Of a DNA stretch of 64,000 bases, positions 12,420 to 24,200 are shown piece after piece (the stretch's first letter is position 1; each line of letters begins with the position of its first letter). Source of the DNA: Phoronis australis (Eukaryota; Phoronida; Phoronidae); NCBI GenBank assembly GCA_002633005.1, contig NMRA01000585.1, positions 68,030 through 132,029 of the forward strand, given 5' to 3'. A program made the translations under genes and the position numbers. The notes under the pieces are model-generated. The model ran no database searches. It worked only from the letters and a program-made list of their open reading frames with translations, and was not told the origin of the DNA.

Positions 12420-13650
12420 GCATCATAAAAATGGCCACTAAGTGGCGCAAAATTCGAATTCAATCGAAAACCAGAGGATAGTGTCACCTCACTAATAGAT
12501 GCTTATTTGCTAAATTTTATGAAAATCCATTGAGAACCTTTGACAATACAGAGGTAAACATAAAAAACAAAAAATTGCCACTAGGGGGCACACTAATAAT
12601 CCAATCTGTTCAAAAGTTGTCGTACTCTGCTTTCAACTTCATATAAATACACCAGCAAAATTCAATAAACATTCTGTAGAGCACTTAGGAGATACAGCAA
12701 TGGGTGCAAAAACAAATAAATCTGCCACCAGGAGGCGCCAAAAACGGCCAAAGTAGTCAAACTCATCGGAAAATCATCGTCAGCCGCCCTCTACACAGAG
12801 AACAAATATACAATTTTCAAAATCATCCCTAGAGCAGTTTGGTTGATAGAATGGCGAACGCCGAAAACAGACTCGAAAACAGTAAAAATGGCCACTAGGT
12901 GGTGCAAAGTACCTCGAATCAGTCCCAAAACGAGAGGATGGCATCATCTCACTAGTAGATGCCTAACTGCCAAATTTTATGAAAATCCATCGAGGAACTC
13001 CAAATATACAGAGGTAAGCGTAAAAAATTAAAATTGACACTAGGGGGAACACTGGTAGTCAGAGAGGTCCGAAATTCGTCGCCATCTGTCGTCAGCTTCT
13101 TAAGAGCACATCTGCCAAATCTCATCAAAATCCTGTGAGGGGTTTAGAAGATACAGCCATAGCCGCAAAAACAAACAAAACTGCCACTAGGAGGTGCCAC
13201 AGTAGTCGAAGTAGTCGGAAAATCAACGTCAGCTGCCCTCTTCACAGTAAGAACATATATTCCAATTTTCAAAATCATCCCTAGCCTAGAGCAGTTTGGT
13301 TGATAGAAGTGCGGACGACAAAAAACAGACTCGAAAACAGTAAATATGATCACTAGGTGGCGCGAAACACCTTGAATCCATCCGAAAGTGGGAGGATAGC
13401 GTCATCTCGCTAATATATGCATAACTGTCAAATTTTATGAAAATCCGTTGAGAACTTCCGAAGATACAGAGGTAAGCGTAAAAAACTAAAATTGCCACTA
13501 AGGGACACACCTGTAATTGGAGAGGTCCGAAATTTGTTGTCATCTGTCGTCAGCTTCAATCATAGGAACATGTCTGCCAAATCCAAGATCCTGTAAGGGG
13601 TTTAGGAGATACAGCTGCGGACGCCGGACACCGGACAGAGATGACGGCAA
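12420..13650. repeat. Minisatellite of about 457-bp units built from three sub-repeats, with CTCF-like motifs
   Basis: Three units repeat at about 457 bp, each made of three related sub-repeats. A CCACTAGGNGGC-like core recurs at about 12433, 12576, 12723, 12889, 13034, 13181, 13347 and 13493, that is with steps of about 143-166 bp. Between the cores, shared phrases recur, such as TTTTATGAAAATCC, GATACAGAGGTAA and TCAAAATCATCCCTAG. The array ends near GGACGCCGGACACCGGACAG (13619-13638). Related sequence, in the opposite orientation, occurs in the last intron of the zinc-finger gene. Such arrays are common inside non-autonomous elements of marine invertebrates. Confidence 0.85.
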
Positions 13651-13866
13651 TATGCGACCACATATAAATATGTGGGTGCATAAAAATGCTCAGTTGCCGA
13701 TTCAGGGAATTGAATGAAGGACTGCTCGAAGAAAAAGTTTGATTACGGAAGTATTTGTTCAAGTTGGAAGTAATTGAAGACACTGACGGCCTCGGTGTCC
13801 CTCTATGACTATGTGCAACAGGTACTGATAACAACGTGACTTTGATGTTTTAATCAGTGTGAGGCA

Positions 13867-15252
13867 TAAATCACCGAAAAGCTTACGGCGCATGACGCGC
13901 CTATAGGACCTTCACCGTCTCTACTACCACCTACAGGCGGTGGTCACTACATCTATACTGCCTTACTGGTTAGTTTATTCTGTCTGACGACTCTGACGTT
14001 TCTGCAGTGATGATGATTGACACCTGCCTACATGTATCCTAAATCCTAATCCAATACATTGATAATTGCCCAAATTTAACAATCTCTAGCTCATATAAAC
14101 TACTAAATTGGTACACGATACGTACACATTCGTGTAAATCAAACCAGTTTTGCAGAACTCTGACTACAACTAGGCCTACAACTTTGCCCTTCCTCAGGAA
14201 CTTCTACAACTTTTGGTTACGGACAAAATACGGGGGAGATTGTCATTGGTTATTTATTTGCCAACAGTCTTATTATTTATATTGATATTTAATTTGAAAT
14301 TGCATGACATTATTGTATTTTATCATGACACATTTAGGAGAAAAACCATGAAATCAACAAAAAATATGTAAAAAAAATAAATTTCGGCCAACAAGTGCAT
14401 TGTGGGTAGCGTGGCTTGATTGACTTAAAATTATTGGAATATTATGCACTACTTGTTATTTTATGAGCTAGGTGAAGCTTTTAAAGAGAAGTCTGATAGA
14501 AAAGTGTATATTCTTCTTTGAATTGACGATCGAGTTACCCGTAAAACGACCACAACTGTAATATTTCGCACTGCTCTCTAGTTTGTGCTGGAGGTAAAAA
14601 AATGGCGTCATTGTTTCATGTCTCCTTCGAGAGAAACTTTCAAAACGCGGGAATCGTCTATAAGTTTAGGGAAACGCATGTTTCATGTGTTTTGAGTTTA
14701 GTGTTGTGACGAGCTATTGAGATCTTAACACTGGCTTTAATCACCTAATGCGAAGGATTTCGCCTATACCTGCCTGGTAATTTGCTGACTGAAAGGCGAC
14801 TTCGCAAATTCACAATTTCATTCATTGATCATGTTGATTTATTCGTCTGTTTAGTCACTTCAATGTGTTTAATTTCAATTATCAATGATAATTCAATGTA
14901 TTAAATTACTGTTGATCAAATTTTTGTCAGTTAATGAAATTAAATGTTTAAATTCAAGTCTTTGCCATAAAGGTTATTTCACAACGACTACCAATGTTGT
15001 CTTGTGCATATGCGTAACATCAGTCTCAGATTTTACGAAAATTTGATTTAGAAAAATAGATGTTGAGCTGTTCCAACCATGTGATACATCATGGTATCTC
15101 AACCCTCTGTTTAATTATGGAGATGTGCAACTTCACTGCTCTTAGCAAACCCATACCTGGTACGTACTACCTTTTAGTATTGTTCGGCACTATATATTTG
15201 TCCTCTATATCAAGTCTAAAGAGCATGTTTGATTGTTTCTACTGTTTTTTAG
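13867..15252. other. Upstream region of the zinc-finger gene
   Basis: No coding exon is seen. The promoter and 5' UTR exon(s) of the zinc-finger gene should lie here or further left, because its first coding exon starts behind a splice acceptor at 15251-15252. The region is AT-rich; no clear TATA or initiator element can be singled out. Confidence 0.4.
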
Positions 15253-15254
15253 CA

Positions 15255-18200
15255 ATGTCTACCAGAAAAACTCGTTCAAGAGGTAAACCTGATGATTCTT
15301 CGGTCCAACCATCTCGTCAGACAACTGGAATGTTACAAAGTGGGAACTCGCAAGAATCCAAAAGTAAAATTGTTCAAGGTAATGAGGGATATTCGGCCAG
15401 AACATACTTTGACAGCTGATGACATTAAACTGTGCTTTTAGTCAAAAACAAGTTTTTATTTAGTCCATTTACTAATAAGAAGTTCGTCTCAAATTATTCT
15501 TTGGTCAAATTGTTCAGGGCTTCGCTTTAAGAAATAGCAAACTGTCAGCTCTTCCCAAGCCCAAAGTTCACTTCTTAATCTGGTAAAAAATAAGGTAAGA
15601 CCAACTTTGTAACGGTTAGTAGCCTTAATCAAAATCTGTTTTTGACAGAAATCACAAGTTTATTGCCTCTTAAACTTTGTTTAAATTGATACCGTGGCAC
15701 TGAGATTCACCTGGAGCCTTTGCCTGATTTTTTGATGATGATAATTGTCACGAAATAAGAGGATTTGTTAATCTTTTTTATTTCTATGAAATATTTTAAA
15801 GATGGGATAAATTCAGTGATGATTTTAAATAATTTTGAAAGTGGTAACATTTCTTTTTATATTGATATAGCCATATGTTAAACCTCATTCATTCTAGACA
15901 AGTTAGATGGCAATGATACGCTTGTGTCAGGTCGTAGTACTCGCAAACGCATTCCCAGCAAAAGATATCAGGACATGGAGACGGATTTTGGGAGAAAACC
16001 AAGTCCTCAAAAAGGTATTCTATTTACCTGTGTAACTATGCCTATTCTGTGCCTTTAATATACCTGAACCAATTATGTATTTTATTATTATTTTGTTTTT
16101 AATATGACTTGAAATTAAGTGCACTGCTGAAACACATAAGTAAAACCAAGAGACAATTTTGTTTAAAATCTTATGTGAATGAAACTTCGTTTATCCATTG
16201 CAAAAGGTAGACTTTGTAGCATAATCAATTTAGCAATGATTATTAGAGTGAAAGTGCTAAAAATAGGCAAGAAACGCCCAGTTTGACATGTGTATGTACA
16301 GGAAAAACATCTGTCTACACTTGCACATGAAGAAAATTAGACACATGGGCCTATGTACGTGAAACATTTGAGAAGAATCATTTCTTTCGAAAACTCATTA
16401 TTTGGATACGAGCACACGGGTTGAAATATGTGCATATAAAATAGAGCAGTGTACAGTACATTGCCTGGATTCGTAATCTGTAATTTACTAAACAGTCTCG
16501 GGTTGTGAATATTCAAGTTAAAACTGTTGTCTGTATCTAGACTCCATGCCTAACCTGTGACTAAAATCTCTTATCTTGTTATTTATGATGTGATTACTGG
16601 TATTTTTGCTTTTCAGTTTTTGCATTGGTAATTAACAACTTTTTTTTAAAGAAATTTAATTCTTCATGTGAAGTGTAGTTGATGTTTTCATGTGTATATT
16701 TTTGCTATTTTAGCAAAGAAGAGAAAAACAGACAATGAGCCAACAGATGAAGAATCAGCTGTTGATGAGCCAAGGTACTCGATGCACATCACGGTCAGAT
16801 TTGGCATGTAATAGCTCACGTAACATAACCTCAGGTTGCCGATTTTCATTTTGTAGCCTGACTTTTGATGTATGAAAACAGGGATAAGACTATCTTGACA
16901 CTACTCAGCAGTTTAGCAAATGTTATTTCCAGGTCCATTATTTAGCAGAGCTTTTCCATCTTTTGCAACAAACTTATTGACAATTCTGAAATTTAATATT
17001 TACTGTAATGTGGTGAAATGAAGTAACGAGGGCAACCGTCCAATCAAGCACAAGCCTTATGTAATTAGCCCTGTCCGAATCAGAAACATCTAATTCATAA
17101 TTTCTGGTCCATCTGAGATTCAACTTTCGTTCACGTTATCACACAAAAATGAATGAGATACTTGTATTTGGAACATCATAATCAGCAAACATCATTAGGT
17201 CCTCTAGAACCAAGTACAACATCGTAGCCACCAACATGCTATTTCACTGACTGTTCATTTTTAGGGTTTCATTTTTTTTTGTTTTTGAGCGATTTACAAT
17301 CAGAAAACAAAAAAGTCGACGTACTTATCTTCCACTAAAAACCGAATCTCAAAAGAACACATTATTTTAGATCAACGTTTACCTTATTGGGTGACTTATT
17401 CAACTCTGAATTGGCAAACTGGGTTTATACCCAGCTAGCTAGCTGCTATTTCAATGCTTCCATAGCATATTAAGAAACCGTCACTTGCGTGCTGCTGTTT
17501 AACTGTAATAGTAAGTGTATAACTCTTATTGATTGTTTATTTATCGAAGAGTCTCGTAAAAATGCATTATATTTCTCCGGATTAACAAGTTCATAGATTT
17601 CCAGTTAGTGATTGATTTCATTTGGTACACTTTTTAATAGTAACATATACACACAGTCAAACATTTATATACTGTAACTATGAAATTATCTTTTAGGCCA
17701 AAAAATGTCGTATTTGGTTCTGGTCTGTTCTTTTATATTGATGGGTTGGGATCCTTTCTTTTTTGCGCCCAGCTCCCAGAAATGGGTTGGTGTCCTTTTT
17801 TGTCCAGGGCCACCTGATGCCAGCTTTGAGGCACAGGTTTCAAAAATGAGTTGGTCTTGGGTAAGAACCAATTATGCCATTTTTGGCCCTATGATTTGTA
17901 TTTGCTATAAGCCTGTAAGTCACATTGCTGCTTGACATTTTGTATGTAGATGGAAATTCAAATAATCACTTTTATTGTACATGTAAAAACAAGACAATTA
18001 ATTGTCCTGATTGATGTAACACTTTTGTTTCATGTGCTTGTATTGCTGATCTTTTGGATCTGTATTGTTGTTAAGCTTCAAAGATACAGTTGTAGCATCT
18101 TGTCTGATAACATAATGTTTACTTCCTTTCAGCCAAACAAAGACTTCCTTAAATGACTTGGATGCATCCACCAGGAAAGGCAACAAAATCTTTGTTAAAC

Positions 18201-21200
18201 CTAGCTCACAGGTGATCCCAGCAGCCAAGTTATTAAGAACTACAGTGACATCTACTGGTGGTAATTCGCCAGGGACAACAGAGGTCGTGAAGGAAATGTC
18301 TAAGACATCCAAGGTCAACAGTGCTGCTACTGGGTCTCTGATTAAGAAGCCTAGCTCCAGCGCAGCTGTAAGTAAGAAGTTGGTGGACAAAAATAAATCC
18401 ACTACTATTTCTCAATCAGTGAGTGTGCCAGTAAGCTCTTCTGTTGCTAAAAATGTGCAGGTCTTGGAGAAACAGAGCAAAGAACAGGGTGCTCCTGTGA
18501 AGGATGCCGATGCCTCTGCAGTGGTGTCTAATGTTGGTGAGGCTGCTAGTAGCTCCACGGGAGGTGAAGCAGAAAATGAGTCATCTAAAGAAATGGAAAA
18601 TGGAGAAGTTAATGCAAGCGATGAAGGTAAAAGTAATGCTCAGGCAGCAACGACCTCCGGTGCTTCTCTAAACAAGAAGACCTGCTCTGTCGGTGTCACT
18701 AGACATCAACCCAATATTCTGGTGCAGAAGAAAGTGGCTGGTAAAGCCTTTCAAGAGAGCCTTCTTCCTGGGAAAATTGCTTCACCTGCTGCGTCCCCCA
18801 ACAAGCCAACCATCGTTTTGATGGATGCCAGTGGTAAAACGGTGCAGTTTATAGACGGAGAAGGGGAGAAGAGTGATATCGTGGAACCAGCTAGTGATGC
18901 GGAAAAGAAAAAGGATTCTGTCGTCGATGAAGTCGAGGTGGGGAGTTCTTCTGGAGTTTGTGAAGGGAACCAGTCTGATAGTGCAGGAAAGGACAGTGAT
19001 AAGGTAGGTCTTGGGTCAAAGGAAATTGTTTTTGTTTTGTTCTCTATAGCAAACTCGTTTCCTTAAACTGCTATCCTCATGACCAAATGGGAGACATCAC
19101 GTGAAATTTAACACACATGCCTGCACGGATTCATTTCAAATAGGTGTACTTTACAGTACACTACAAACACATTACGTAGTTGGCTCCATTGAATTTTACA
19201 ATAAGTATGGTGTAAATCTAAGCTACTGGATGCTTGAAAAAGATGCACCTGAGTTGAAATGACTATATTTCTGTATCCACTAACTAATTTATTGATATTT
19301 AGGAAACATATCCTGCAATGTCAGCTTCAAACCAGTGTTAACTAGCGTAAGACAACGCAAAGAGTTATCTAACGCATGTTCGTTAACAATTTTGTGCAAA
19401 AAGGTGATAGGCATGCTGCTGTGTCCTGTAGATGATGCAGGCGTGTCTGATTCAGTGCCCTGCATAGAGAGGGCGCCACATGCATGAAATTTGAATATTT
19501 TCATTTTGGTTTTGTGGGTTTTAAAGTTATTGCTTAATATGTGGGAGAACAGTTATTACCCATGCTGCGGCATTGTTTCCCTTATCTAAACCTCTCATGA
19601 CATTTGCAAGTAAAATAAGTCCTTGAAATTCACTCTAAATATATGAAATAGTAGTGTCGCCATGTTACTTAATTATGAAAATAATTTTATGTTGTTGTGA
19701 CTTGTTGTTAGTGCGAATTGTTCGGTTTCAAAATTGGGTTCACCTTTTGAAACTCCCTGTACAATTACCTGTGAAGATATTGTGCTATCATCAGTCATGG
19801 TAGTGGTCGCAGCATTTATGACATCAGCATAATTTTGTAATGTGTAGTTCACGTTAGATGATCACGCCAACATGTTACAATAACTTTCCACGTTGCAGAA
19901 TAATGCGAGTTTACATTGACGTAATTGTCAATAAAAATAAGGCTAAACAAAATGGCATAATTGATTCTAATCTGGTAGTTTTTGAAAATTGATGCGGTGA
20001 TGTATTTTTAGTTGTCCATATTTTCAAAAAGAAAAGGACGCTTGATCCTTCTCTTCTCAGAGCGCCACTTGATGCCAGCTGTAATGAATCTTCTTCCCAG
20101 CTAAACTGGGTTAAGATCCTTCCTAAACTGGGTCAGGATCCTTCCTAAGCTAGGTCAGGATCCTTCCTTTCAGGCTTCAAAAATGAGTCTGTTATGGACC
20201 AGAGCTGACTGTTATTTTTGGCTCAAACATTAAGGACATTTATAGTTCTTTGTCAGCAATGTTTGAGCTGTGCATCTGGCATAAAACCAAACATTTGTAA
20301 GTAAAGACTTTGAAGTAGAGAGAAGACAAAGAATGACTATTGGCAAATTCATGTTCTTGTTGTCTAAAATAACTAAAGGATTCCCATGTTTTGAACACTC
20401 ATTACAAGTTGTTAGATGTCAACGAGGCCAATGACCTTTTTGTACACATTTCTCTCGCCATGCAGACTCAGTCTACTGACAGTTCAAATGGTGAGCCACC
20501 AGCAGCAGGGTCTAGCAAGGATGGGTTGATTGACAAAAGCACCAATGTTGAAGTGATCAAGGTGATGGGCAATTCCACTTGTGAACCAGCATCCAATGTG
20601 CAGGTAGACTCAATCTTAAAAGTTTGTTCTAAGCTGCTTTTCTATTATAAACTTAAAACTGATTGAGCGTCAATAATGCATACTGGCAAGATTGATTTTG
20701 AATAAAGAATTGCACTACTTTATTAACAGGTGGTTTTCCTGCAAAATTTGAGACATATTTGAAAATAATTTGTTGAAAACGAATCTGTATATAGTCAGAG
20801 CATAGATTATAGACAACAGATTCGCAACTCCGGCATACTAACCTAGAGGAGGCGCCACTCTCCTAAATTTTCGGTTAGTGTATTGTGACGGGAAATTCTC
20901 GCATCTACTTTACTCTCTAGTACAACAAAAAAATTTCGGCAATGAAATGCTGTTCAAAGTCTTCCATTAATAGAACTGTTGGTATCATAAATACTTTTGG
21001 CACCCGACCACACAATAGCCGACCATGATTAGCAGACGACGTACTTCTCGGAAGTAAAACTTGCTAATTTTGCCAGGTGTCGCTGGTGATTAATGACGTC
21101 ACAGCTTATACGTAAAATCACAGATTTCGTCCATTGAAAATACACGGAGTTGGCGGTCCATGTATTATAGTCTATGGTCAGAGTAATGTATTGGCTTTTC

Positions 21201-24200
21201 TTGTAACAGATGAATTCAACTGCATTTTTTGCTGTTTCTATTGTATGCTAAAAATCTGCTACTTCAACCTAACAGCACTAGCAGGTGTAACTATAATGAA
21301 AGTGATCTTTACTTTGATTTCATTTTTTTTACTCAAGTTTTGTCTTTACTAATGGTTTGATGTAACTTACCAGATGTTGAAGTTAAAAGTTTGGAGGTTG
21401 AGACAAATCTTAGACTTAAGTCAAAAATGAACTTAAGCTGATTTTCTTGGAATGGGCTCCCCGATTGCAGGAAGCTCTGTCGATTTTGTAGCTGCTTTGT
21501 TTGTGTATGACAGTTGACCTTAATGATTGTCCTGATGTTGACAGGTGATTGAGATCACCAAGGAGCAGGCAGAGTGTGGTCAGATACTTCTGCTGACCAG
21601 TACTAAGGATGGACAGGCCAACATTGTGTTTATGGACAGTCTGACTAAAACTGGCAATAGCAGTAGCAGTCAGGGCAACACAGTCAAAGGGTCAACCAAA
21701 GATGTGAGTATCTGGGTGAGGGTTTTCTGGGCTGATGTCATCGTCATAGTTTCTTCGTGAGAGACAGTCTGGCAAATGATTTCGGTACCCATTTGATCAA
21801 GACCTTTGTAAGAATGTTTATTTGTGTCTTTCATGAATAATTTGGCTAAAAATGCATTCAGCCTTGCAAACTTCAACTCTGATAAGGTCTAACATTAGGG
21901 AACAACTCATGAACAACTGTTACAGTGTATGGCTTAAAATCGTACTTTAACAAAACATGTTTTAAACTTTTAAAAAAGAAAGTTTACTGCTCATTCTCCA
22001 ATGTGTGGTATATGTTCACTCACTGGAATGTCTCTGCGATTCCAGATTTTGTCTGTCACCGTGGGTATTGACAAAGAGACTCAGCAGAAATGCACCACCT
22101 ACAAGTGTCGCCTCTGTGACTACAGTACGGACAGGAAGTCGAACTTCTACAAACACAAGGTCACTCACACAGGTAATAAGTTTGTCCCATTAGTGACATG
22201 GAGATATTGGTACTTTCACTGACAGATTTTAATTCTCCATAGATGTAATAATTAATGGAAGTTAGTCTCATGTAATCCTCTTGACAGTAATAGCAATATA
22301 ATTATATGCCACATTCGAAGGTATGTTTTGTATTGTGAACCCAAATGACATGTGTCAATAGGGAACACCTCTTTAGCATTCAGAGAGCACAAAAACATCT
22401 TTTGCGCGACCCAATTTCTTATTTCGGTGTTCAGTAGAGGCAGAATTGACCAGGACAAAATAACATTTCTTTCATTTTCGACTGTGGCGATTTGATAGCA
22501 TGAGGCTAGTGGAAAAATTTATAAGAAGCAATGAGAAATCTCACAGCTGCATTAAATCTGTCTGAGTTAAATCTCTGCAAAACACAGTGTACTGTCCTCC
22601 AACTACTGTATTGCTATCTAGGGACAAGGCATGTTGATATGTCATTGCCAATATGACTGGTACTATTTTGCGATTGTCTCATGTGTTAATTTTACGGCAA
22701 TGTCTTTGGGTTTTGGGGCTATAAACATTTATCACAATGTGAATGGTTCATTCTAAAGCCCTTCGGCTTTTCCTAGGACTACATAAGTATGCAGCCAATG
22801 CATGATCCGTGTATGGATTCGTTTAATTGTGATTGATGAAAAGAGAATTGCAAAACATTTACTTTTTTTGATTATAGTACTAGTAAAGTAACTGGAGCTC
22901 ATCTATCAAAGATATATTATCATAGCTTCAAACGAATATTTTGGTAATTTGTGTTTTGAAAAAGATGAAAGGGTGTGGAGTGACTTGGTCGACTCGAAAC
23001 CTAAATTATGTTTTTATTTAAGACTTTCAAGATTGGATATTGTATTGAAAACTGTGTATTAATTTTGTTCCTGCTACATTGAGATTTGTGTCAGCACAGC
23101 TGTGCTTAGGAATTTTGCCATTAGAGGTGGAATTAAGGAGGTTTTCCATTAAATGAATGATTACATATTAAAATTATGCAACCAAAATTTAATTGGAAAC
23201 GAAATGCATTTTATTTTCATTTGCACCACCGTTAGTTCAGGAACGGAGTGTCCAAATGGATGCTCCCTTCTAGACTTGTTTCTGAATTATCCGGAAGCTC
23301 TTGCAGGGTTTTTAATTAGAGCACTAGTTTGTCACAGGAATTGATAATATTGTGTGTAACCATTTGGGTGTTAGTTGGTAAACGCTGGGGATGTTTTGCA
23401 TGTAAAGTTTCTTTGTTTTTGTATTGTATTCTACAACACATCCATAAATCTCAGAAATAGGTGGTGAAAAAAGGTCAAGTTAACACTAAACACTTAATCA
23501 TTATACTTGGTCGGAATGGACCTTCTGGGGGTTATTTGTGGCTTAATAATAAAGTTCATTCTTATTTTATTTTATTTTATTTTAAGTTGGCCTTTTTGGA
23601 ACCACCAATGCAGCATTCAATATATAAGTTTAAGATATAAAGCGTGAACCAATATTTTCTTCATCATTCTAGTGGAGAAGAAGTATAAATGTACATACGA
23701 CAATTGTACGTACGAAGCCAAGAGTAGGAGCAACCTCAAACGACACTTACTGATTCATGAAAACGCACGTAACTATGAGTGCCCACTATGTGACCTCAAG
23801 TTCAGGCAGAAAATCCATGTAGAGCGACACATAAAATACATTCACCAGGTAAGCACGCATCTCATGTAGTGTTACAATTTTAAATCCCTTTATTGTCAAT
23901 TAGTTGAACTTGTTGAGGTCTGTGACTAGGGCTGAGTTCCAGAGTCGCTAGACACTAGGGAAAATGCAACGTCATGCAGACCCTTGGGACATATCTTCAA
24001 GGGTTACAAGCTAAGCATGTGATCACACCAGTGTTAGCTAGTGTTTTGTGTCTATGAAACACAGCCCTGGTTATTGCTTATGGTGAACAGGTGGAGGGTC
24101 CTTTCATTTGAAATTGAAAGATGCTAATTTTTGAGACCAAAGTTTGAAATATGCATCTTTGTGCTGCTACATACCTGTCTTAGTTTCTCCTTATCAGTAA

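Larger units (their letters stand above)
11591..13866. mobile_element. Nested foldback DNA element with long inverted ends
   Basis: The left arm (11591-11663, continued at 12185-12280) and the right arm (13700-13866) are inverted copies of about 170-190 bp. Both start from TCACACTGATTAAAACATCAA inward (19 shared bases plus flank). The left arm is split by a 515-bp MITE. The interior is filled by a tandem minisatellite (12420-13650). No transposase frame is present, so the element is non-autonomous. Sequence beyond the right arm (CACCGTCTCTAC, 13913-13924) also pairs with 10993-11004, hinting at a still larger palindrome of about 2.9 kb. The superfamily is not recognised. Confidence 0.7.

Noticed and set aside
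12420-13650. CRISPR array
   Set aside because: The repeat units are long and diverged throughout, without constant short repeats and unique spacers, and this is a eukaryotic sequence.
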